A stretch of 5,326 nucleotides of DNA from Porticoccaceae bacterium (GTDB lineage Bacteria; Pseudomonadota; Gammaproteobacteria; Pseudomonadales; Porticoccaceae). How positions within the stretch are numbered: the stretch's first letter is position 1; every line of letters starts with the position of its first letter. The translations under genes and the position numbers were made by a program. This document shows positions 1-5,326 of the stretch, piece by piece. Location: NCBI GenBank assembly GCA_002710745.1, contig PALW01000011.1:6655-11980 (forward strand), read 5' to 3'. The notes below the pieces were generated by a model. The model was not told where the DNA came from. It ran no database searches and saw nothing but the letters and a program-made list of their open reading frames with translations.

Positions 1-360
1 ATACGAAGCACTTTTTGGCAAAAATTTTATAAATCTGTCTGCATATGTTTCTAGTTCAGATTCTTTTATTTTTGAAAAATCCCCGATTAAGCTCAGTCTG
101 GAGCTCGCCTGTTTATCGTCTTCCGTGGAGAGCAAAAAAATCGTCGCACATGCTCTTGAATCTCTCCAAATGTTTTTGGTGTGTTCGGCTAAATCACTCG
201 CATAAATAATTAGTTCTCTGTTCATATTTGATGCAAATGTTGTGAAGCTGCCAAATGGATAGTCTTGACTACTTTTTGAAATTGTTGATAGAACCGCTGT
301 GTCAGAAGTTCTGAAGAGCTCGACAGCGTTGGACTCATATTTTTCTTTTGCTTTACTCAT
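1..360 (-). CDS. hugZ: HugZ/HutZ-type haem-utilisation protein, FMN-binding split-barrel fold (partial, 3' end outside window)
   Basis: An open frame starts with ATG at 360 and runs off the left edge after 120 codons without a stop, so only the N-terminal part is visible. The start follows the hmuV stop codon by one base (TGATATG), which points to translational coupling; no good Shine-Dalgarno sequence is seen. The visible protein has the pattern of the pyridoxamine-phosphate-oxidase-like split barrel in the HugZ/HutZ group: a first strand VLSTIS (about residues 23-28), YPFGSFTTFASN (34-45), the strand ELIIYASDLAEHTKNI (49-64), then DSRACATIFL (67-76) and RLSLIGDF (88-95). Members of this family bind or cleave haem in the cytoplasm to release iron, and they often sit beside haem ABC transporters, as here. 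The C-terminal part, which carries a haem-ligand histidine in characterised members, is not in the window. A generic flavin-binding split-barrel protein is the alternative; the hmuUV context favours haem. Confidence 0.82.
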   Translation of the reverse strand, partial: MSKAKEKYESNAVELFRTSDTAVLSTISKSSQDYPFGSFTTFASNMNRELIIYASDLAEHTKNIWRDSRACATIFLLSTEDDKQASSRLSLIGDFSKIKESELETYADRFIKFLPKSASY

Positions 361-361
361 A

Positions 362-1135
362 TCACAGGTACGTTATTTTCGGAGATGTGTCATTAACTTT
401 TATTTTAGTCTCATATGTTTCAGATAGAATTGATTCTGTTAGGACCTCGATTGTTGAGCCATTTTTCACGATTGTTCCGTTTTTCATTAAGACTATATTG
501 TCCGCAAATTTAGATGCGGTATTCAAGTCGTGAAGAATAAGAAGAACACCAATATTCTTTGATAAGTGTTTCTTTATAATTTCCAAGATTTTTAATTCAT
601 GGTAAATATCTAGATTCGCAAGAGGCTCATCTAAAAGCATAAATCTTGGATGAATATCAGTCTCTGGAATCCAAAGTTGTAATAGAACTCTGGCAAAGTG
701 AACACGTTTTTGTTCGCCACTAGAGAGGGTATTAAATTTTCTATCGACTAGGTTTTGTAATTCACAATCTTCGATTATTTGCTTTAGAACATCAGGATAA
801 AAAGAGGTGTAGTAGTCATGATCGTTATGCAACCATCCCATCTCGATTATTTCAAGAACGGAAAAATCAAAGGCGATCGTCTGGGATTGAGACATTACGC
901 CTCTGATATGAGCTCTTTCAACAAATGAGATTTTTGAAATATTGATATCATTGTATTTAATAACCCCATTAGTAGGTTTTATGTCTCCCGAAAGAATCTT
1001 AAGAATCGTACTTTTACCAGCACCATTTGGTCCTATAAGTGCAAGTATCTTTCCAGGAAAAACTTCTATATTGATGTCATTGACGATTTCTTCACCGTCT
1101 ATCTTTAATGACATTGATTCGGATTTAATAGTCAT
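362..1135 (-). CDS. hmuV: Haem ABC transporter, ATP-binding protein HmuV
   Basis: This 257-residue protein is a complete ABC ATPase of the HmuV/FecE/BtuD class, of usual length, predicted to sit on the cytoplasmic face of the inner membrane and power substrate import through HmuU. Visible motifs in order: Walker A GPNGAGKST (35-43), Q-loop Q83 in GVMSQ, an HmuV-like stretch FDFSVLEIIEMG (89-100), signature LSSGEQKRVHFARVL (137-151), Walker B FMLLDE (165-170), D-loop LANLD (172-176) and switch histidine H202 in LHDLN. The segment LQLWIPE before Walker B corresponds to the AQLW element typical of HmuV. The signature has Ser where LSGGE is usual, a tolerated change. The ATG at 1135 overlaps the end of hmuU by 11 nt, implying coupled translation and matched amounts; the N-terminus aligns well with family members from this start. 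Haem as substrate is inferred from sequence style and the hugZ neighbour; a siderophore or cobalamin ATPase is the main alternative. Confidence 0.9.
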   Translation of the reverse strand: MTIKSESMSLKIDGEEIVNDINIEVFPGKILALIGPNGAGKSTILKILSGDIKPTNGVIKYNDINISKISFVERAHIRGVMSQSQTIAFDFSVLEIIEMGWLHNDHDYYTSFYPDVLKQIIEDCELQNLVDRKFNTLSSGEQKRVHFARVLLQLWIPETDIHPRFMLLDEPLANLDIYHELKILEIIKKHLSKNIGVLLILHDLNTASKFADNIVLMKNGTIVKNGSTIEVLTESILSETYETKIKVNDTSPKITYL

Positions 1136-2171
1136 TTTTTTTCATTCTGAATATGAGCCACAGGAAAAAAGGAGAGCCTATAGCGCTTGTTATCAAGCCG
1201 ATTGGTAACTCTGCTGGTTGAATTATCACTCTCGCTAGAAGATCCGCAGATACCAAAATACAAGCTCCCAGCAATGCGGCAGCGGGCAGCAAATATCGGT
1301 GAGAGACGCCTCCAATTAGTCGTGCAAGATGAGGAACTATTAGTCCCACAAAGCCAATCATACCTGATAAAGCAACACTTGCGCCGACGCAAGAAGCACA
1401 GCACAAAATAATTCGGACCTTGAGTTTCCGTACATCGACTCCTAATCTGTAAGCTTCTATCTCACCTAACTGCACTAGGTCTAATTGTCTTGAGATTGGG
1501 ATTAATAAAACAATAGATAGCATTATTACAATTGATGCAGGTATTAAGAGTGACCAAGTTATTCCACCAAAACTACCCATCGTCCAAAAAGTTAGAGTTC
1601 TTAATTCGGAATCAGTACTGATGTATGTTAAAGCACCAATTGCAACGCCTACAATTGCATTTACCGCGATTCCAACTAACAATAAATAAGTAATACCCTG
1701 ATACGCAAACCCCTTAGTTAGGGCAAATAAAAGAGCGATTACAACTGATGCGCCAAGTACACCTGAAATTGGCAAAACAAAAACCCCTAAGGAAGATTCA
1801 ACGATGAAAGCAGGTGTAATAACAATAGCGATTGAGGCGCCAAGTGCAGCACCGGCAGACACGCCAATTAAGCCAGGATCTGCGAGCGGGTTTCTAAATA
1901 ATCCCTGGAGTACCGTGCCAGCCATGCCAAGACTAGCTCCTACAAGGCATGACAAGAGTACGCGAGGTAATCGTATTTCAGTTATAACTACCCGCTGAAT
2001 ATTTTGCTCTGAACATGCAAATAGCTCTGTAAAAGAGATTTGATAACTGCCATTCGCAATTGCGAGTAGAAAAGCTATAAGACAGAAGATTGAGATAAAA
2101 AACAATATAGATATTTGCTTTTTTGTTCCAAATCTTGCGGTCCCTTGTTGAGATCTTAAAATTTTATCCAT
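1125..2171 (-). CDS. hmuU: Haem ABC transporter, inner-membrane permease HmuU (FecCD family)
   Basis: This 348-residue, strongly hydrophobic protein is a full-length FecCD/BtuC-type permease, which as a dimer forms the channel for haem (or another iron chelate or corrinoid) across the inner membrane. A first membrane helix lies at about residues 20-39, and several further hydrophobic segments follow. Family hallmarks are visible: RLPRVLLSCLVGASLGMAG followed by LQGLFRNPLADPGLIGVSAGAALGA in the N-terminal third, the ATPase-coupling region GLIVPHLARLIGG (276-288) followed by HR, PAELPIG (319-325) and GSPFFLWL (332-339) near the C-terminus. The start is ATG at 2171, 4 nt after the hexR stop codon; no Shine-Dalgarno sequence is obvious, so coupling to hexR translation is likely. 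The following hmuV start lies inside this gene's end. The binding protein (HmuT) that usually precedes hmuU is absent here; its place is taken by the regulator. Substrate assignment rests on HmuV and the HugZ-like neighbour. Confidence 0.9.
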   Translation of the reverse strand: MDKILRSQQGTARFGTKKQISILFFISIFCLIAFLLAIANGSYQISFTELFACSEQNIQRVVITEIRLPRVLLSCLVGASLGMAGTVLQGLFRNPLADPGLIGVSAGAALGASIAIVITPAFIVESSLGVFVLPISGVLGASVVIALLFALTKGFAYQGITYLLLVGIAVNAIVGVAIGALTYISTDSELRTLTFWTMGSFGGITWSLLIPASIVIMLSIVLLIPISRQLDLVQLGEIEAYRLGVDVRKLKVRIILCCASCVGASVALSGMIGFVGLIVPHLARLIGGVSHRYLLPAAALLGACILVSADLLARVIIQPAELPIGLITSAIGSPFFLWLIFRMKKNDY

Positions 2172-2175
2172 TAAA

Positions 2176-3027
2176 TTATTGATCGCATTTCAAGGATTTT
2201 AAACCGGTTTGTAATCTTTTGAGATGATCCTGTAAATCGACTCCCTTCTTTTGAGCGACGCCAATTGTTAATGTGTCGATAATAGTTAATTGAGCGATAC
2301 GAGATGATAATGGTGTATGAATTTGAAATTCTTCCTCAGCGTCTATCTCTAAAGGGACGTCAGCTTTTTTGGCGACTGGTGATGAGCTTGGAGCGATACC
2401 AATGACTGTACCACCTCTTTTTTTAACAAGATTCATCGAATCCAGCAGGGCTTGAGTTTTACCTGACTGTGAAATCGCGATTACTACATCTTCACTATTT
2501 AATGAAGATGCAGACATGTTCTGTAAATGCGGATCTGAGTAACAAACAGAGTTGATTCTTAACCTAAAAAATTTATGTTGTGCATCTGCAGCAACTGAAG
2601 CAGACGCACCGAATCCATAAAATTCTACCCTGCGCGCTTGGTTGAGTTTTGTTATTGCAAGCTCAATATTTTTAAGGTTTAGCGAATCACGTACTTTTAA
2701 TAATGAATCAACTGTAGAGTCAAAAACCTTTTGACTGAGCTCTTTTGTAGAGTCGGAGTCTTTGACTGCTATCTGTCCAAAACTCGGGCTAGATGCGAGC
2801 TGCTGTGCTAATGACAGCTTAAAATCTTGAAAGCCTTTGCAGCCAATCGCTCTACAAAATCTTACTACCGTTGGTTCGCTGACTTGGGCATCTTCTGCAA
2901 TGTCTACAATTCGTTTTTCTACCATGGCAAAAGGGTTATCAAGAACTAAGTTGGCGACCTTGACTTCAGATTTTCGCATCTCTGGTATTTTGTCACTTAT
3001 TAATTGAGTTATTTGTGCAGGCTTCAA
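2176..3027 (-). CDS. hexR: HexR-like transcriptional regulator (MurR/RpiR family, HTH plus SIS domain)
   Basis: The frame is open from a TTG at 3072, but the better start is TTG at 3027: it has AAGGA 7 nt upstream and gives 283 residues, close to the 289 of E. coli HexR and aligned at its N-terminus. An N-terminal RpiR-type HTH domain (about 1-77) contains KSEVKVA (19-25) and SEPTVVRFCR (50-59). A SIS sugar-phosphate domain follows, with GFGASASVAADAQHKF (138-153), ISQSGKT (185-191) and SSRIAQLTIIDTL near the C-terminus. From memory, R54, R57, S140 and S184 of Pseudomonas putida HexR contact DNA (arginines) and KDPG (serines); here R56, R59, S142 and S186 sit at a constant offset of two, so KDPG sensing looks preserved. 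HexR represses Entner-Doudoroff and related carbon genes and usually neighbours zwf, edd or pyk. Here it heads a haem-uptake operon instead, which is unusual. A HexR-like operator lies in its own leader. Another RpiR paralogue with a different ligand remains possible. Confidence 0.88.
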   Translation of the reverse strand: MKPAQITQLISDKIPEMRKSEVKVANLVLDNPFAMVEKRIVDIAEDAQVSEPTVVRFCRAIGCKGFQDFKLSLAQQLASSPSFGQIAVKDSDSTKELSQKVFDSTVDSLLKVRDSLNLKNIELAITKLNQARRVEFYGFGASASVAADAQHKFFRLRINSVCYSDPHLQNMSASSLNSEDVVIAISQSGKTQALLDSMNLVKKRGGTVIGIAPSSSPVAKKADVPLEIDAEEEFQIHTPLSSRIAQLTIIDTLTIGVAQKKGVDLQDHLKRLQTGLKSLKCDQ

Positions 3028-3034
3028 ATCGTAT

Positions 3035-3039
3035 TCCTT
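3035..3039 (-). promoter_or_regulatory. Ribosome binding site deciding the TTG start of hexR
   Basis: On the minus strand AAGGA lies here, with 7 nt between it and the TTG at 3027-3025. No comparable purine-rich site precedes the upstream TTG at 3072, and the extra 15 residues that start would add are not matched by known HexR N-termini. This places translation initiation at 3027. Confidence 0.7.
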
Positions 3040-3042
3040 TTT

Positions 3043-3059
3043 TTGTAAAAAATTTACAA
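3043..3059. promoter_or_regulatory. Probable HexR operator (17-bp perfect palindrome)
   Basis: The sequence TTGTAAAAAATTTACAA is a perfect inverted repeat of two 7-bp arms around AAA. The published HexR site, as remembered, is a 17-bp palindrome of the form tTGTAATwwwATTACAa. This site matches it in length, symmetry, both outer TTGTAA/TTACAA arms and the A/T centre, and differs only by one symmetrical pair (A for T, T for A). It lies just upstream of the hexR ribosome binding site and downstream of the predicted transcription start, a position suited to autorepression by blocking RNA polymerase. Identity as a HexR site is an inference from the motif plus the adjacent regulator gene. A short RNA hairpin with seven A/U-rich pairs would also be possible but weak. 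Confidence 0.72.
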
Positions 3060-3082
3060 GAAATAACAACAAAAAGCCAGTT

Positions 3083-3095
3083 TTGTAGTAAATTA
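3083..3095. promoter_or_regulatory. Possible second, degenerate HexR half-site
   Basis: TTGTAGTAAATTA keeps one TTGTA arm, the T at position 7 and the A/T centre of the HexR-type site, but the opposite arm is lost. Its arm starts exactly 40 bp from the arm of the perfect palindrome at 3043, close to four helical turns, so both would face the same side of the DNA. It would cover the predicted hexR transcription start. In such AT-rich DNA a chance match is quite possible. Confidence 0.3.
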
Positions 3096-3103
3096 TTTTT
3101 TTA

Positions 3104-3109
3104 ATTATA
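3104..3109 (-). promoter_or_regulatory. Predicted -10 element of the hexR-hmuUV-hugZ operon
   Basis: The minus strand reads a perfect TATAAT here. No good -35 hexamer is found at 16-18 bp upstream (the 17-bp position reads CATCAA), so the promoter is either weak or activator-assisted. Transcription would start near 3097, giving a leader of about 70 nt that contains the 17-bp palindrome and the AAGGA ribosome binding site. This is the only strong -10 match seen upstream of hexR. Confidence 0.45.
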
Positions 3110-3119
3110 TGCCTCTTGA

Positions 3120-3159
3120 TTGAATATTGATGCCGGTTTTTTCTTTAAACTGTTAGAAT
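3120..3159 (+). promoter_or_regulatory. Predicted uvrD promoter region with extended -10
   Basis: TGTTAGAAT at 3151-3159 fits the extended -10 consensus TGnTATAAT with one mismatch; such elements can work without a -35, and none is seen at the normal distance. Initiation would fall near 3166-3167, on or just before the preferred uvrD ATG. A second arrangement, TTGAAT at 3120-3125 and TTTAAA at 3144-3149 with an 18-bp spacer, would start transcription near 3156. Either choice gives almost no 5' leader. No LexA-type box (CTGT-N8-ACAG) was found, unlike the SOS-regulated uvrD of E. coli. Confidence 0.4.
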
Positions 3160-3166
3160 GCCTCCC

Positions 3167-5326
3167 ATGGATGTAACTTCAATTTTATCAAATTTAAACG
3201 AAACTCAAGAGCAAGCGGTTACAAGTGACCAACAACATTTATTGGTCCTAGCAGGTGCAGGCAGTGGGAAAACAAGAGTACTTGTCCATAGAATTGCGTG
3301 GAAAGTTCAAGTTGAAAATATTTCTCCATTTGCGATTCTCGCAGTTACTTTCACAAATAAGGCTGCAGGTGAAATGAGAGACAGAATCGAGGGTCTCTTG
3401 TCGATGTCATTAAGGGGAATGTGGGTAGGTACTTTTCATGGTCTGGCGCATCGATTATTAAAGATGCACTGGTCTGATGCAAAGCTTCCCGAGAATTTCC
3501 AAATACTTGATAGCGATGACCAGTTGAGACTGATCAAGCGGGTATCAAAAGCTTTAGATCTTGACGATCAGAAATGGCCACCGAGACAGTCACAGTGGTG
3601 GATTAATTCTCAAAAAGATGAGGGTTTGAGATCAAATAATTTTTCAGATGATAATGACCCCTATTTGTCAGTCATGATAAGGGTATATCGTGCTTATGAA
3701 GAGCTTTGTGACCGGCTCGGCGTAATCGATTTTGCTGAGCTATTATTAAGAGCATTAGAGTTGTGGAGAAATTGCCCCTCTTTACTTGAGCACTATCAGA
3801 AAAGATTCAAACATATATTAGTTGACGAGTTTCAAGATACTAATACAGTTCAATATCAATGGTTAAAAACACTTTCAAGTTCTGCCTCTGCTGTTACGGC
3901 AGTGGGTGATGATGATCAATCAATTTATGGCTGGCGTGGAGCGAAGGTAGAAAACATCTTAAGTTTTGAGCGAGACTTCCAAAAAACAACGGTTGTAAAG
4001 CTGGAACAAAATTACAGGTCAACTTCAAATATATTAAATGCAGCAAATTCTGTAATTAAGAGAAATGCAGGTAGGCTAGGAAAGAACTTGTGGACTGATC
4101 TTGGTGAAGGTGAACCGATTTTGTTGTATTCCGCTTTTAATGAACATGATGAGGCACGCTATATCGTTGAAAATATAAAGTCGTGGTCCGAGCAAGGCAA
4201 CTCAAAGAAAGATGCAGCTGTTTTGTACAGATCGAATGCACAATCGAGAGTTATTGAATCCGCTTTGTTGCAATTTGATATTCCATATCGCGTTTATGGA
4301 GGTCAAAGATTTTTTGAGCGTCTGGAAATAAAAAATGCGCTAGCTTACTTGAGGCTTATATTTAACTGTCATGATGATGTCGCCTTTGAGCGAGTGGTTA
4401 ATACACCTCCACGTGGTGTCGGCGAGAGAACTGTGGATTCGATTAGGGAGCATGCGAGAGCAAATTCAATTTCGATGTGGGCATCATCGAAAGCATTGAT
4501 TTCTGAGCAGCAACTAACTACTAGATCAGGGAATGCGGTTCGTTTGTTTTTAAATCTTATAAATGAAATGACAAATAGTCTCGAAGCATTACCTCTTCCG
4601 GAGATTACTGAAAATGTATTGGAGATGAGTGGCCTGATCGGTATGCATCGAAGAGAAAAAGGTGAGCGTGGTCAATCCAGAGTAGAGAACTTAGAAGAAT
4701 TGATTGGTGCGTGTAAAAACTTTTCAGCTGATCAAAGTGACTTGCCGGTTTTGCCTCAGTTTCTAGATCAAGTTTCTTTAGACGCTGGTGATAGACAAGC
4801 TAATGAGCACCAGGATGCAGTGCAATTGATGACTCTTCACAGTGCGAAAGGTCTTGAATTTCCAATGGTCATTATGGCTGGTATGGAAGAAAACTTATTT
4901 CCTCATAAGATGTCACAAAATGAACCCGGTAGGCTGGAGGAAGAGAGGCGATTGGCCTATGTTGGTATAACACGCGCAATGCAAAGGCTCTTTTTTACCT
5001 GTGCAGAGACGAGAAGTTTATATGGAACTGATCACTTCAATCCAATATCCAGATTTGTAAGGGACGTTCCTGCAGAGTTCCTTAAAGAGGTACGCCTAAA
5101 AAACACAGTGGTAAGACCCACTAGCTTTGCTGTAAGCACGATGAAGAGTGATCACGGAGACCTCACTGGATTTGAACTTGGGCAAAGAGTGAGTCATCAT
5201 GTTTATGGTGATGGGGTTATTTTAAATTTCGAGGGGAATGGACCTAGAGCTCGAGTGCATGTAAGTTTTGAGCAGGCAGGTACAAAGATACTAATACTAT
5301 CTTCGGCAAATTTAAAAGCACTGTAA
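3167..5326 (+). CDS. uvrD: DNA helicase II UvrD (superfamily 1A, 3'-5')
   Basis: UvrD unwinds DNA 3' to 5' in nucleotide excision repair and methyl-directed mismatch repair, and clears RecA filaments. From ATG 3167 the product has 719 residues (E. coli 720) and begins MDV as E. coli UvrD does. The frame also offers ATG at 3158 (three extra residues MPP), but numbering from 3167 reproduces E. coli positions exactly: Q-motif Q14, Walker A lysine K35 in GAGSGKT, D220/E221 in VDEFQD, GDDDQSIYGWRGA from 247, R284 in QNYRST, and D403/D404 in the 2B subdomain. Motif V SAKGLEF (559-565) and motif VI EERRLAYVGITRAM with R603 follow. Residues 669-719 form the Tudor-like C-terminal domain (starting FELGQRV), which in E. 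coli contacts RNA polymerase. All helicase motifs are intact. No Shine-Dalgarno sequence precedes either ATG; CCTCCC lies directly before 3167. The gene ends with TAA at the window edge, so its terminator is not visible. Confidence 0.97.
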   Translation: MDVTSILSNLNETQEQAVTSDQQHLLVLAGAGSGKTRVLVHRIAWKVQVENISPFAILAVTFTNKAAGEMRDRIEGLLSMSLRGMWVGTFHGLAHRLLKMHWSDAKLPENFQILDSDDQLRLIKRVSKALDLDDQKWPPRQSQWWINSQKDEGLRSNNFSDDNDPYLSVMIRVYRAYEELCDRLGVIDFAELLLRALELWRNCPSLLEHYQKRFKHILVDEFQDTNTVQYQWLKTLSSSASAVTAVGDDDQSIYGWRGAKVENILSFERDFQKTTVVKLEQNYRSTSNILNAANSVIKRNAGRLGKNLWTDLGEGEPILLYSAFNEHDEARYIVENIKSWSEQGNSKKDAAVLYRSNAQSRVIESALLQFDIPYRVYGGQRFFERLEIKNALAYLRLIFNCHDDVAFERVVNTPPRGVGERTVDSIREHARANSISMWASSKALISEQQLTTRSGNAVRLFLNLINEMTNSLEALPLPEITENVLEMSGLIGMHRREKGERGQSRVENLEELIGACKNFSADQSDLPVLPQFLDQVSLDAGDRQANEHQDAVQLMTLHSAKGLEFPMVIMAGMEENLFPHKMSQNEPGRLEEERRLAYVGITRAMQRLFFTCAETRSLYGTDHFNPISRFVRDVPAEFLKEVRLKNTVVRPTSFAVSTMKSDHGDLTGFELGQRVSHHVYGDGVILNFEGNGPRARVHVSFEQAGTKILILSSANLKAL

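Noticed and set aside
348..533. Short plus-strand open frame opposite the hugZ/hmuV junction
   Set aside because: It is antisense to the coding end of hmuV, has no recognisable motif, and starts within the tight hmuV-hugZ junction.
755..767. TTGTAATTCACAA, a partial inverted repeat resembling a HexR arm
   Set aside because: It is inside hmuV coding sequence, its spacing is 13 bp rather than 17 bp, and the arms match for only four to five bases.
942..1411. Overlapping open frames on the plus strand (942-1208, 1187-1411) and a minus-strand frame at 1132-1404
   Set aside because: They lie inside hmuU and hmuV, which carry full family motifs. Their translations show no recognisable domain and no ribosome binding site was seen; they are shadows of the real genes.
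1804..1998. Short plus-strand open frame opposite hmuU
   Set aside because: It is the antisense of the strongly conserved LFRNPLADPGLIG region of the permease; its proline- and alanine-rich composition is the expected by-product.
2201..2210. AAACCGGTTT palindrome near the end of hexR
   Set aside because: The symmetry stops at 10 bp, it has no loop for a hairpin and no following T-run in the direction of transcription, so it is not a terminator. It encodes part of a conserved HexR C-terminus.
2172..2320. Search for a Fur box before hmuU, including the stretches around GATAATAG and GATGATAATGG
   Set aside because: The best stretches match the 19-bp Fur consensus at only about half the positions, without the repeated hexamer pattern, and they lie within hexR coding sequence.
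3091..3106. AATTA and TAATT arms around a run of six T as a possible terminator or operator
   Set aside because: Five A/T pairs are too weak for a terminator and the arrangement is expected by chance in this AT-rich intergenic region; the right arm is part of the predicted hexR -10.
3073..3166. LexA (SOS) box before uvrD
   Set aside because: A CTGT occurs at 3150-3153 but no ACAG follows at the required 8-nt spacing, and no other CTGT-N8-ACAG arrangement was seen in the divergent region.

Overview
The window reads as a piece of an AT-rich gammaproteobacterial chromosome. The UvrD protein lines up almost residue for residue with Escherichia coli UvrD, with catalytic residues at identical numbers. 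The regulator beside it is a close HexR-type protein, a family typical of Gammaproteobacteria and some other Proteobacteria. The low GC content (by eye around 40%) would suit a marine gammaproteobacterium, but the genus cannot be fixed from this sequence.

Layout: the left 3 kb is a tightly packed minus-strand cluster, read from right to left: hexR-like regulator (3027-2176), hmuU-type FecCD permease (2171-1125), hmuV-type ATPase (1135-362) and a hugZ/hutZ-type split-barrel protein (360 to beyond the left edge). The gaps are 4 nt, an 11 nt overlap and 1 nt, so one transcript with translational coupling is likely. The right 2.2 kb is uvrD on the plus strand (3167-5326), complete to its stop codon. 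The short divergent region 3028-3166 holds the control signals of both transcripts.

Function: HmuU and HmuV would form the inner-membrane part of a haem importer, and the HugZ-like protein would degrade or handle the haem in the cytoplasm. The periplasmic binding protein HmuT and the TonB-dependent receptor are not in the window. The leading gene of the operon is a HexR homologue, normally a sensor of the Entner-Doudoroff intermediate KDPG. A 17-bp perfect palindrome in its leader closely resembles the known HexR operator, which suggests that HexR controls itself and, by read-through, haem uptake. That carbon-to-haem link is the most interesting point in the window.

The second notable point is uvrD: it has no Shine-Dalgarno sequence, and an extended -10 element ends 7 nt before the preferred ATG, so its mRNA may be leaderless. 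No mobile element, CRISPR array, RNA gene or broken gene was seen.
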